This document shows positions 12,240 to 22,561 of a DNA stretch of 64,000 nt, one piece after another (within the stretch, counting starts at the first letter, position 1; every line of letters begins with the position of its first letter). The translations under genes were made by a program, and so were the position numbers. This DNA comes from Gossypium raimondii (taxonomy: Eukaryota; Streptophyta; Magnoliopsida; Malvales; Malvaceae), in assembly GCF_025698545.1 (NCBI RefSeq), contig NC_068571.1:45851733-45915732 (forward strand), written 5' to 3'. The notes under the pieces were generated by a model. That model saw only the letters and a list, made by a program, of their open reading frames with translations, searched no databases and was not told the DNA's origin.

Positions 12240-12657
12240 TTAGTTATTAGAATTTGACAGCCCTAGTTGGACTGCTATGTCTTGCAGCGTAATGCTTACC
12301 TCCCCACATGGGAGGTGGAATGTATGTGTCTCCGGGCGCCATCTTTCAACTAATGCCGATATTAAATCGGCCCGTAGCTCAGATGTTTGAATGTACGCGG
12401 CAACCCCAAAACCCGCGACATTCAAATACGATATAACTCTTTGGTCGGGAAAATAACCGGGATCATGCAACCGGGGTCTAACAATTCTGTACAAATCCTG
12501 CATTTATAGTAAATATATAATGTTATATTTATCGTTTTAAAAACAATTTAAAAGAATATTTAAAATTAAAGAAGACATTTTATTTCTCGATTACCTTGTG
12601 CACAATGCTTGCAATGTGGTTGTTGTCATTTAAAAGAACATTCGGATTGGGATCCAT
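12240..12657 (-). CDS. Small plant mobile domain (PMD, MAIN-like) protein inside the Mutator-like element
   Basis: Two exons on the minus strand, 12657-12595 (21 codons) and 12497-12240, are joined over a 97-bp intron with GTAATC and ATGCAG ends, in phase 0, giving 106 residues. The start is MDPNPNVLLNDNNHIASIVH, and the end carries the PMD hallmark ALVERWRPETHTFHLPCGE followed by a VQLGL motif. PMD proteins include MAIN and MAIN-like factors and PMDs carried by Mutator and gypsy elements. Full-length PMDs run to several hundred residues, so this is only the N-terminal third, ending in a clean stop. The frame, intron and a TATA box are all intact. Function in this element is unknown. Confidence 0.8.
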
Positions 12658-12742
12658 GTAGTGATATGCGGTCGTCGACGATTGATAAATTTTGGGAAGA
12701 GCGGCGGTCGTCGGCTGTGGTTGAGAGTGGTGGGTGGAATGA

Positions 12743-12753
12743 CCTATTTATAG
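12743..12753 (-). promoter_or_regulatory. TATA box of the PMD mini-gene
   Basis: CTATAAATAGG on the minus strand lies 86 bp upstream of the PMD start codon. Its position suggests a leader of about 55 bases. It is a near-perfect plant TATA box. Confidence 0.6.
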
Positions 12754-12882
12754 TGGGGGACCATTTTGAAATGAGGGCAAAAGTGGAAAAAAGATAATAC
12801 TTTTGACAACTTTTTTTTTCATTCAATTTAATTTATTTCAATGTTTGAAATTAAGGCATGCCGTAAATTGCTATAATTGTTC

Positions 12883-13015
12883 TGACTAACTTTTCAAATT
12901 TCATTTATTTCTATTCCATCTATCTTTGACTCACTTTTCAAATTTCATTTGTTTCTATCCAATTTATTTTGACTCACTTTTCTGAATTTCATTTAATTCA
13001 ATTCAATCTCATTTA
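12883..13015. repeat. Short tandem repeat upstream of the PMD gene
   Basis: Three copies of a 43-45-bp unit beginning GACTNACTTTTC and continuing AATTTCATTT, starting at 12883, 12928 and 12971. It lies between the PMD promoter and the transposase fragment. Confidence 0.7.
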
Positions 13016-13103
13016 TTTTAACAAATCCATCTGACACTCTTTTTTTTCATTCAGTCTCATTAATTTCAAATTTTTTTCCTACATCTAACACCTTTTTTTT
13101 TCA

Positions 13104-13319
13104 TTAAATCTCCGCGAACAACTCAACTGGACTAGAATTTTCTATTCTAGGCGGGAAATAAATTGCTATCATTGTACCAAAATCATCATCATCTTCAAGC
13201 TCCATTTCTGAGAACTTTAGCGGATCAGTTGAAATCGGAAATCTATAAAACAGTCTCGACATTTGCTTTCCGCAACAGCTTGCTATCTTTGTACTAATTT
13301 TTCGTTTGAAATCCGACAA
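13104..13319 (-). pseudogene. MULE transposase N-terminal fragment
   Basis: A 71-residue frame with 'FYRFPISTDPLKFSEMELED', then DDD, and ending 'PVELFAEI'. This resembles the N-terminal region of plant Mutator transposases of the kind found in cotton, where a 'DPL.y..meL.dDdDv.tMia.y' stretch precedes the DNA-binding and DDE parts. None of those later domains follows, so it is a remnant. It has the same strand as, and lies upstream of, the PMD gene, which suggests both came from one parental autonomous element. The family assignment rests on memory of similar proteins. Confidence 0.55.
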
Positions 13320-13534
13320 CGAAATCTATTTGTTGAATCTCATTCCTATTTTTTTCCGGCTTTGAAATACACATCTTTCTTCATTTGTATTTATCATTTC
13401 ACCATCGAAATGAACATAAACAAACAGTATTTGAGAACTCATTTTCAAAAAATATTGCTTTCTTTTAAACAGAGGAAAAAAAAATTCAAACTAGACAAAA
13501 TGGAATATGAAATGCCCTATATATATATGATAAA

Positions 13535-14141
13535 TTTGGTGCCGGCCATTGACAGGCCAGCACCTAAATTTTTTTTTTTACTTTTTTCGTATATTGATAT
13601 CTGATTCTGACGCGAAAAAAAAGGAATTTTTTTTAAATTGTACTGGGTGCCGGCCATTGATAGGCCAGCACCCAAATTTTTTAATTTTTTCAGATATTGA
13701 TATATCGATTCGACACGAATTTTTTTAAATTGTCTTTGGTGCCGCCATTGATGAGCCAACACCCAAATTTTTTTACTTTTTTAGTATACTAATATCGATT
13801 CGACACAAAAAAATTTTTAAAAATTGTCTTGGTGCCGCCATTGATAGGCCAAAGACCCAAATTTTTTTTTTACTTTTTCAGATCTTGATATCGATTCGAC
13901 ACGAAAAAAAATTTATTTTTTAAAATTGTCTTTGGTGCCGACCATTTGCCAAAGACCCCAAATTTTTTTTTCCTTTTCCTTTTTTTTTTCTTTTTCGAAT
14001 ATCAATATTATACAATTTTAAAAAATACATGGGTTCCGGCCATTGTGGTCAAAACCCAAAAAATAATTTTTAAGTCGACACAATTATTAGGCAATCATGG
14101 GTGCAAAACGAGTGGGTTCTGCCATTTGTGCCACAACCCAA
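13535..14141 (-). repeat. Right-arm array of seven hairpin repeats
   Basis: Mirror image of the left array, with units near 13535, 13643, 13736, 13829, 13932, 14030 and 14111. Typical cores are GGTGCCGGCC and GGCCAGCACC around ATTGATA. The two outermost units (GGGTTCCGGCC and GGGTTCTGCC types) match the two outermost left units, so corresponding positions on the two arms are more alike than neighbours in one arm. Confidence 0.85.
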
Positions 14142-14631
14142 TTTCTTTATTCCTTTTAGGTTATTTTGGTGATTGTTTTAAACTTGAGTTATTTTGTAAA
14201 TATAATATTTTTGGACTATTTTGGTAAAATAGCCAAAAAATTTCATATTAATATTGAAATTTCTAAAAAAAGCCTAAAATAAGCAATTTTAAAAGTTTTA
14301 TGAAAATTTTTAATTTTTTTTGATGTTCTGCATACTTGTAATCTTAATTTTTTTATAATTTCCAAAAATAGATTATAATTTTTTAGTGTTTTTTTAATTT
14401 TTAAGTTTATATACTTTTTGGGTTTTAATGATTTTTAACATTTTAAAGTGATTTTTTTCTTGACACGCTGTACTGGTTGATTTAATTTTTTTTTAACGGT
14501 AAATTTGGGTTGGGTAACAGAGATTATTGGGACAAATTGATAACAAAAATAAAGTAGAAGGGTCAAACCGATAAAAAAAATAAAAGTAAAATAGGGGGTT
14601 AGTTAAAAGTGGTATTAAGCCCAACAAATAA

Positions 14632-14881
14632 ATTTTAAAACTGTCAAAAGTACTACAAAACTCTGATTGAGAAACCATTCAATTCTTCTCATCTACAACA
14701 CCAAATTGCCCTTTTTTTAAGTTCCCTTCTCTGTGATCATCATTCGGGAAAAAAAAACACGAAACTGAAAATCTTCCATTCTGCAAAACTGAAAGTTCTG
14801 ATTCAGGGTTAAACCCAGACTTGGTCTACTCTCTCTCTCAACCATGGTTTCAATGAAGTTAGAGCTTCAAAGACCGAGTTT
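14632..14881 (-). other. 3' flank and probable 3' UTR of plastid malate dehydrogenase
   Basis: Only about 250 bp separate the stop codon from the target duplication of the Mutator-like element. Plant 3' UTRs are commonly this long, so the element probably landed at or inside the original 3' end or terminator. No clear AATAAA signal is seen on the minus strand here. Confidence 0.45.
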
Positions 14882-16120
14882 TTAAGCAGTAACCGGTTGC
14901 TTTTGCACGAAAGCAATTCCCTTTTCGATGCTGGCCTTTAATTCAGGCTTAAGAGCTTCCAAGGCCTTCTCTTCATACTCGGATAACCCGGAAAGGTCAG
15001 ATGGAATCAAAGTTTCAATCCCTTTTCTTCCAAGCTTGATCCTAGATGCAAAAAATGGAAGATCGGTTAGGTCGGACTGCACGAAAGAGCACTCATAGAC
15101 GTCTCCATCTCCATCCAGAGCACGAAGAGATGATTCAACAAATCTTGCTGCTGCATAAGCCATAGATAAGGTGGCAGACCCTGCACCAGCCTTTGCCTCC
15201 ACAACTTCAGTCCCAGCATTTTGAATCCTAACAGTTAATTGTTCCACTTCTTCATTGGTAAAGTTAACAGAGGGTTTCGTCTTTGACAGAAGAGGTAAAA
15301 TGGTGATACCAGCATGTCCCCCGACAACTGGAACATCCACATCAATGAGCTTAAGGTTTTTCTTCTGAGCAACAAATGTGTTAGCTCTCACAACATCCAA
15401 TGTTGTAACACCGAAAAGCTTCTTTGGATCGTAAACACCCTTCTGCTTCAGGACTTCGGCAGCAATTGGTACTGTGGAGTTAACTGGATTGCTAATAATA
15501 TGGATGAAGGCATCGGGACAATTATCAGCAACCGCCTCAACCAAGGTCTTCACGATGTTGGCATTGATGTTGAAGAGGTCATCACGAGTCATACCAGGCT
15601 TTCTTGGAACTCCAGCAGGAATAACCACTACATTTACACCTTTCAAACAATTTCCTAATTCAGAAGCACCAGTGAAATCCTGAACTTGAGACGGAGTATT
15701 ACAGTGACTGAGGTCCGCAGCAACTCCCTTGACATTTGCTATATCATAGAGGTTCAGGGCTGAAACTAATGGAGACATCTTGATTAGAAGGGCTAATGGC
15801 TGACCTATCCCTCCAGCAGCTCCAAGTATTGTCACTTTGTAAGATGCCACAGGCTGTAGACCATACTGAGACTTCTGGTTTGCTTTCTGTGCTTTTGGTA
15901 CAAATGAGCCTCTAAGAGCGGCGCTGCTTTCCTTGCCGAAGAATGAGGACTCTGATTCACAGTTCACATATGTTGCTGCCTTGAGGCCACTAAAACTTGC
16001 AAGTGAATTTGGGGAGGTGAACCTCGCAACAAAAGGTTTAGATTGTGGAAGTGGATTCCCCCTGCTTCCAAAGGAGACAGTCGACCCAATTGAGAACGTT
16101 CTTGCTGATGTTGTCGCCAT
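14882..16120 (-). CDS. Plastid NAD-dependent malate dehydrogenase
   Basis: An uninterrupted 412-codon frame. It interconverts malate and oxaloacetate with NAD in plastids, supporting redox export and, in Arabidopsis, embryo plastid development. The first 90 or so residues are Ser/Ala-rich with few acidic residues, as expected of a transit peptide plus the linker typical of this isoform. The NAD loop GAAGGIG is at 100-106 and the substrate-binding loop [12 protein letters not shown] at 171-182 (R173, R179). ISNPVNS follows at 209-215, then LDVVRAN at 241-247 (D242, R245) and VVGGHAG at 265-271 with catalytic His269. All key residues are present. It lacks the Cys-rich extensions of the NADP form. 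A leader intron precedes the start codon, while the coding region has none, as in the Arabidopsis orthologue. Confidence 0.95.
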   Translation of the reverse strand: MATTSARTFSIGSTVSFGSRGNPLPQSKPFVARFTSPNSLASFSGLKAATYVNCESESSFFGKESSAALRGSFVPKAQKANQKSQYGLQPVASYKVTILGAAGGIGQPLALLIKMSPLVSALNLYDIANVKGVAADLSHCNTPSQVQDFTGASELGNCLKGVNVVVIPAGVPRKPGMTRDDLFNINANIVKTLVEAVADNCPDAFIHIISNPVNSTVPIAAEVLKQKGVYDPKKLFGVTTLDVVRANTFVAQKKNLKLIDVDVPVVGGHAGITILPLLSKTKPSVNFTNEEVEQLTVRIQNAGTEVVEAKAGAGSATLSMAYAAARFVESSLRALDGDGDVYECSFVQSDLTDLPFFASRIKLGRKGIETLIPSDLSGLSEYEEKALEALKPELKASIEKGIAFVQKQPVTA

Positions 16121-16126
16121 CTCACA

Positions 16127-17250
16127 CTATAAAACAGGAAAAAAATGTAAAAATGATGGTTTAAAACCAGATATAAGGTAATATAATTATAATCAACAAG
16201 CTGAACGACTCACATCCAAATGAACAAATGCAAAAGCAATACATGATATGCATATAAAATTCATCATTGAGTGTTTAAAGAGAAGTAGAAGGAAAATGTC
16301 TAATAGTGCTATCATGCATTTAAACCAAAAGGCTCAAATTTTTAGCAGGGCCTTCCATGCAACAAAAGTTATCAATTCTTTTTTCCCTTCATTTCAAATC
16401 AAAATGAGCAATGACTATTCTCTTCTTACACAAGATCCCCATTTGTCACTTGGGAAAGTTAGATCATCGAAACCATGTAGATAAAATACCAATGATCCCA
16501 TTGCTTTTGCAGCACATGTCTAGTTAACAACAAATATATTCAAAATGACAAATGAGGCTTCTTTACTACATAAACTCGGATGCCGTTGAGTGGCCGTGTT
16601 CTTTCTATTCATTATATTTGGTACGTTATATGAACTCTTCATTTTCCTAAAGTACTCGAATGAGGCTACAAAGTCATGATCCTTGGAATATACCAAAAAT
16701 GTTAGAAGAAAATTTAAGCATGCTCATGTCATACACATACATGAACATGACATTTACCCCCAACTCCAGGTAACATAGCATATTCCTAATATAATTTTCA
16801 CAAACTTGAAATAAAAAATAATGTCAAAGGGATCATATGTCACTTATCCATAATCCTTAAATCTTGGGTGTAGAATCCTGGAATTTCAGTATTGAGGACC
16901 ATTTTATATATCATTAAAACCACTTTCACCAACAACATAGCATATTTTGCAGGAGATACACAAAATGCATACATTTCTATATTTATATATAAATGAATAG
17001 AAATCTCAAGCTCCAATCTGAAAATGAAAGAAAATAGCAATTAAATACAGAAAATGATAGAATCAGATCTAAGCAATTCTACACCATTAGTCAATTACTA
17101 AGAAAAATTAGAAAAAAATGAACATCTTAAACAGTACAATGAGAATCAGAAACAAGAAAAGAAAGCAAGATAAATAAACAAAATCTATAGCTTAGATTTT
17201 ATGAATAATAACCCCGTATGAAGATAAAAAATGAAAAAAAAAAACCGAAC
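16127..17250 (-). other. 5'-leader intron of plastid malate dehydrogenase
   Basis: On the minus strand CTTGAAG|GTTCGG (donor at 17250) and TTTTATAG|TGTGAG (acceptor at 16127) bound a 1.12-kb intron that ends six bases before the start codon. A TATA-like stretch at 17296-17305 lies just upstream of the presumed first exon (from 17251). It is not protein coding; open frames seen here are noise. Confidence 0.55.
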
Positions 17251-17396
17251 CTTCAAGATCTAAATAAAGAGAGAGCTAGCTTGAAGGAAACGAGTAATAT
17301 ATAAGAAAAGTGGACTTTTTTTCCTTTATTATATGAAACTCCACTAATGAAGTTAGAAGAAAGCACCAAAAATTTCAAATCCCACCAACTCTTTTA

Positions 17397-17421
17397 TCTT
17401 CTTCTTCTTCTTCTTCTTCTT
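17397..17421 (+). repeat. CTT microsatellite
   Basis: About eight CTT units, in the upstream region of the malate dehydrogenase gene. Confidence 0.9.
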
Positions 17422-17593
17422 CCTGTCAGTGTACCAACTACACCGGCGCTCTTTGAAAAGAATCTACCGAACAAATGCTTTTTTTTTTTGTTCTTTTTCT
17501 TCAAAGCGAAATCGCGACCGATGGTTGAGTTGACCCTTTCTACGGCTAAGATTAAAGTTTGCCTCTGATACAGATATCATGTAAAACAAAACC

Positions 17594-18154
17594 GGGTAAA
17601 CTACTTCATTAGTTACTAAATTATTCGTAAAATTTTGTTTTGATTACTTAATTAAAAAAGTTACAATTTGGTCACTAGATTATTCGAAAGTTTTTTGTTT
17701 AAGTCGTTGAATTATTTAAAATTTTTTATTTAAATCACTAGATTGTTAAGTTTTTTTTTAAGTTCCACCAACAAGCTTCAAGTAATGATTCGATGATTGT
17801 ACACTGAATCAGTACCTATAGACGAGTAGAAGAACATAACTTAGATCCAAGTTGATCTGATTGGCAGTATTGAAAATCGAAGGAAAAAGCTATTTGAATC
17901 TTAGTTCATTGATTCATGATGTCCAAAGCTATTTAATGAAAAAGACAAATTGTAAAAGAGAAGGGAAAAAAGAGCTCCCTTTTACTGGTGCAGGCAGTGC
18001 AAATAGAAAAAGCCATATAACATCAATTGTAACAACTCGGTAACTTAAATGAAAATTTTTGAATAATTCAATGACTAAATTGTAACCGTTTTTTAGTTAA
18101 GTGACCAAAACAAAAATTTATCCATAGTTTAGTGACTAATGGTGTAGCTTACCC
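17594..18154. mobile_element. Mutator-type MITE with long TIRs (561 bp)
   Basis: The left end GGGTAAACTACTTCATTAGT pairs with the complement of the right end, GGGTAAGCTACACCATTAGT. The inverted similarity runs about 150 bp (…GTTACAATTTGGTCAC… against …GTTACAATTTAGTCAT…). The flanks are AACAAAACC (17585-17593) and AACAAAATT (18155-18163), a 9-bp duplication with two C/T changes. No coding capacity. The family is abundant in cotton as far as I recall. Confidence 0.75.
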
Positions 18155-18176
18155 AACAAAATTTTAGAAACGAAAA

Positions 18177-18475
18177 GGGTAAACTACATTAATAGTCACC
18201 CAACTATGGTTTTTTTTTCTTTTTAATCACCCAATTATTAGTAAATTTCTTTTTGGTCATCCAACTATGAAAATTTACAAAATAACCACTCAACTATTCA
18301 ATTTATATTTTCTAGTCACCAACTAGCTAACATAAAACTGAAAACACCCAAAAATATAAAATAGTTGGGTGACCAAAAATATAAAATAAAATAGTTGAGT
18401 GACCATTTTGTAACTTTTATTATTGGATGACCGAAAAAAAAAAAATAATTAAGTGACTACTAATATAATTTATCC
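18177..18475. mobile_element. Second Mutator-type MITE of a related family (299 bp)
   Basis: The ends GGGTAAACTACATTAATAGT and (complement) GGATAAATTATATTAGTAGT pair as terminal inverted repeats with internal TCACYYAAYTAT-type motifs. The flanks AAACGAAAA (18168-18176) and AAATGAAAA (18476-18484) form a 9-bp duplication with one change. Only 22 bp separate it from the MITE at 17594-18154. Confidence 0.75.
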
Positions 18476-20137
18476 AAATGAAAAATAATAAGGGTTAGGA
18501 GTGAAATTGTCACACCTATTTGTTTATAACAAAATGTTTCAACTTTTATTTTATTATTTAAAATTATTCTTCATAAAAATTGAAAAAAACTTAAAAAATT
18601 TAGTTCTTATAATAAATTTCAATTAAATAATATATTTAAAGTAAGTAGGTCAAAGTTTAAATTTTTTGATAAATATCAATTGTAATATTTTAATTGAAAC
18701 TAAAATTATATATTTATACACAAGTATTGTATATAATATTTAATGTATCAGAATTTGTATAAAAAATTATATTAATTTATTTTCAAAAAGCTATTTAGTA
18801 AAACCGTACAAAATATATAAATACGAGTAAATTAATATATACTAAATTATGATGCATTCATGATGTCATGATGTGATTGATCTATAAATAAATTCATAAA
18901 AAAATAATAAAAAATAATTATTTAAAAAAATTAAAACCTCAATTGATTCTCAACCTAATCCGTGAAGCTTCATGGTTGGTTGCAATCCACAAATGAAAGG
19001 TTGGGTGTTGGAGATCTTTTAATTCCAATTCTAGACCATGATAGTGGAAACCACCGGAATTCCTCTTTAAAAATCAAAACACCTCAACCTATCAACCATT
19101 TTTAATCATGCCAATTTCCATGCAACAATTATATTAATTAATTCTATGCTGCTTCTCTGCTCCAATTACTCCTTTGAATTTGATTATTGAAATTTTATTA
19201 TTAAATAATAACTTGAATTAATTTTTTTGAAAATTTATTCAAAACTTAACTCGCATGTCGTATATGTCCGTGGGTGATGATGATATATCGCATGAAATCC
19301 ACACCAAATAATGATTCAGAAGCTTGAAACCCTCTCAGCAGAAGCATCCTGGGCAAAACTGTCCAAGGAAACATATTAAATCATCGACATAATATAATTC
19401 TTGGTCTTTAAATTTAACAATTACATTAACTTTAGTATTTATGTTTTTAATTTTTTTTTGAACTTGACAATTAGATTTATTTTAGTCTTTGAATTTAGAT
19501 TCTATCTAGATTTGATGATGTGATTAGTGTTACTAGAACAAGATCAGATTAGACGGACCGAGAATTGATCGATGTAATAATTTGAACAAAGGGGTTGGAC
19601 TGATTTACTCGAAAACTACTTGAAATTGGTACAAATTGAAAATCGAGACAAAATCAACGATTGAACAAATTGAATCGATTTAATATTTTTTAAACTTTTT
19701 AAAAAAATTTAATTATTTATTTAATTATTATTGGTCTAGTAATCAAATTGATGGAACTAATTGAATCGGAAATCGATGATCTAACTTGTTCGACCACTAG
19801 TTTAATTATTATAATACTGAATATAGCGCAATATCAAATTTATATATTTTTCAAGTTTAGAATTAAAAAGTTTGACGAAATATTTCCTATCAGATAAGTC
19901 AACACCAAAGTCCTCTTCAAGTTGTCTCCTTAGGCTACCGGCAAAGGCGATGTCAAGGCCAGAATCCTAGAGGATTTCACAAAGCCAAGCCACGAGATCT
20001 GAAATCCGACACGATTTCTATTTTTGTGAAGTATAAAATAAATTTGATTTCCTCGATTCTATTTCAAGGATTTCAAAAAATAAGAAGAAGATGGACACGT
20101 GGCGTAAAATTATTGGTAGGATTGATAAAAACAATGA
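18476..20137. other. Intergenic AT-rich region
   Basis: No gene or bounded element could be supported. The stretch 19380-19860 has the loose look of an old, decayed repeat (runs of 'tttagtctttgaattt' type) but gave no ends or family. Confidence 0.5.
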
Positions 20138-20314
20138 GGGCACGTTTGGTTCGCTGAATTGGATTAGAGGTGTAATGGAATAGAGGTGTAATAGCAAATC
20201 AACTGTTTGGTTGAATGTAATGGAATAGAGGCGTAATAGTAATCTTGTGTTTGGTTGAATGGAATAGAGGTGTAATAGCATAATGGAAAAAACTAAAATG
20301 ACTAGAATACCCTT

Positions 20315-20790
20315 AGCATAAATTTGTTTTGGTAAATGATTATTGTTATTGTTACTTAAGTTTTAATAAGATTATTATTATCAATAATAAATAATTTAAT
20401 CATATTTAAACATAATTATTATTAAATATATTTTAATTAAAATATATAATTTAATAAAATTCTTAATAATTAGCAGAAATTTGTTTTGGTAAATTATTAT
20501 TGTTATTGTTATTTAAATTTTAATAAGATTATTAATATCAATAATAAATAATTTAATCATATTTAAACATAATTATTATTAAATATATTATAATTAAAAT
20601 ATATAATTTAATAAAATTCTTAATAATTAATATTCTTATATGAATTTACTCAAATCATAATATATGATCTTGTAAAATATAAATTAACATAATTATTATT
20701 AAATATATTATAATTAAAATATATAATTTAATAAAATTCTTAATAATTAATATTCTTATATGAATTTACTCAAATCATAATATATGATAC
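20315..20790. repeat. AT-rich tandem repeats near the left end of the Harbinger element
   Basis: A unit of about 157 bp containing AAATTTGTTTTGGTAAAT and AACATAATTATTATTAAATA is present twice (from about 20318 and 20474). Part of it is then repeated with a 120-bp period (AACATAATTATT at 20566 and 20686, each followed by ATTCTTATATGAATTTACTC). Confidence 0.8.
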
Positions 20791-21247
20791 TATAAATGAA
20801 AATTTGAAATAATTAATATTAAATATATTTTAATTAAAATATATGATTTAATAAAATTTAAAATAATCGTAACTAATAAATTATATTTTATGAATTTGTA
20901 TAATTTAAAATAATAATTATTACATATAATTTAATAATTAATATTAAATTTCATAAAATTCTTGATAATAAATTTTTTATATGAATTTATACAATTTAAA
21001 ATAATTAATATTAAATATAATTTAATAGTGATATATAATTTCATAAAATTCTTAATAATAAAATGTTCTTATATGAATTTACTAAAATCAATATATAACT
21101 TGAAAATTATATTCGCATAAACATAATTAACTTATATTAAGAAAAGGTTAGATGAAAATGAAATTGTACATCATAATCCATATGTTATATAGTTTTACAA
21201 CATCAAAAGTTTGAACATTGATATTTAATGGTGAGAAAGAAATCTTC

Positions 21248-22263
21248 TTACCCATTCCAATCAGCAAATGAAGGTAAACTAAAGAAAACGATCATTTGAG
21301 TTGGATGATCGGGAATTTTACTCAAAGCATCATACCGCTGATCGTCGGTTAAACCTTCAATTGACCATAAGGCTGAATATAAATTTGAAGCTTTCTCTTC
21401 CATCTTTTGATGTTCTTCTGACTTCTGCTGAACTACCACCTCGGAGGCAATACTCCTACTGATTTGATCGCCAACGGCCTGGATTTTTTCCCCCAACAAA
21501 GTGGCAGCCTCATCAAATGAAGAATACACATTATCACGAGCATCAGATTTCTTCTTTCTCTTGTTTGAAGATGAGGAACCCCCTTGGTCTCTATCTCCTC
21601 GCGGATCCGTACCAGAAACATCCATGTCGTCTAAAGAGACGTCAGCTTCGCAGTCATAGAATGTGTTTCTCTCTTCATTCATATCTGTAGTACGTTCATC
21701 CTCAGCATGTATTTCTTCAAGAACATCAGCAGCTGTTTGAGCGTCTTTCCCAGTCGCCCGATCTCTTGCGTATATGGCAGTAAGCTGGTTGTAGTAAGGG
21801 AAAGAACGATGTCGAACCGAGAGGCTTTTTGTGACTCTAAAAAATGAGGAAATCATATTAGTTATAAGTTTTGTAAAAAAAATAAATACTTGAAATACAT
21901 TTTACCTTTACATAGGATTCTAAATCGCATCTTCAAGAACAACGAAGTGCCTATGCTCGTCCCAACCAAAACCGCTATTGTTTTGGCCATTAAGCATGTC
22001 GTAGACGACTGACCATTCCCTTTTTAGGCACCTAATCCGAGATTCAATATTTGGCTTCACCTTCAACATTGCTCTTGGTAAGGTCTTTTCTAGCATTTTT
22101 TCTAGCTCGTTCAAATAACCGGCCTTGAACCCGGTATCAGTATTAAATGTTCCTACATTGTGCAAATCCACCATGCAAGAAACCAAGGCTGCATCTTCTT
22201 CTGGAATCCATTTTCTTTTGCTTCCTCGAGAAGCTTGAAAAGAAGCATGTGATTGTGGAACAC
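21248..22263 (-). pseudogene. Harbinger ORF1: Myb/SANT-like DNA-binding protein
   Basis: Two blocks on the minus strand: 22263-21920, and about 21856-21248. The first starts after a CTCAG splice acceptor and carries 'KRKWIPEEDAALVSCMVDLH', the tryptophan-led Myb/SANT-like (Myb_DNA-bind_3) domain, through 'GWDEHRHFVVLEDA'. The second has 'RHRSFPYYNQLTAIYARDRA', 'GKDAQTAADV' and ends 'ALSKIPDHPTQMIVFFSLPS', the usual C-terminal part. In PIF/Harbinger elements this protein partners the nuclease. The stretch joining the blocks (about 21805-21935) reads with an early stop and apparent single-base losses against the family pattern I remember, so the gene is probably broken. A short first exon should lie upstream but was not found. 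Confidence 0.7.
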
Positions 22264-22561
22264 CTGAGATAATTATCTTAAGAAAAAAAAAACAAATTAA
22301 CATTATTTACTGTTTTTAATATCATGAATCAAAAGGTGAACAGTTTATAATATTATATCGTTAGTTCAATATCATGAATCAAAAGCTCAATACTAAATTT
22401 AATGAAATAACAAATCTTTGAATGAAAAGATAATTAAATTATAATTCAACAAAGTTTAGTACAATACAAAATTTTATTCAAACACCACCAAAGTTTCATA
22501 AACTAGATACATAAAATAACATCAACAAATTAATTGTAACTCAATTTGTCCCTAAACCTAA

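Larger units (their letters stand above)
10605..14622 (-). mobile_element. Mutator-like element, 4.02 kb, with giant hairpin-repeat terminal inverted repeats
   Basis: The element is flanked by AACAAATAA at 10596-10604 and 14623-14631, a perfect 9-bp target duplication typical of Mutator elements. The left end GCTTAACACTCCTTTT pairs with the complement of the right end, GGCTTAATACCACTTTT. The inverted similarity continues inward on both arms to about 11890 and 13535, so the arms are about 1.29 and 1.09 kb; the left arm holds roughly 160 bp that the right lacks. Each arm has an AT-rich outer part and an inner array of seven hairpin repeats. The 1.65-kb centre holds, on the minus strand, a transposase N-terminal fragment and a PMD mini-gene. 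No DDE transposase core is present, so the element is non-autonomous. Confidence 0.9.

Noticed and set aside
15314-16181. Plus-strand frames across the malate dehydrogenase gene
   Set aside because: Antisense of a fully conserved 412-codon gene.
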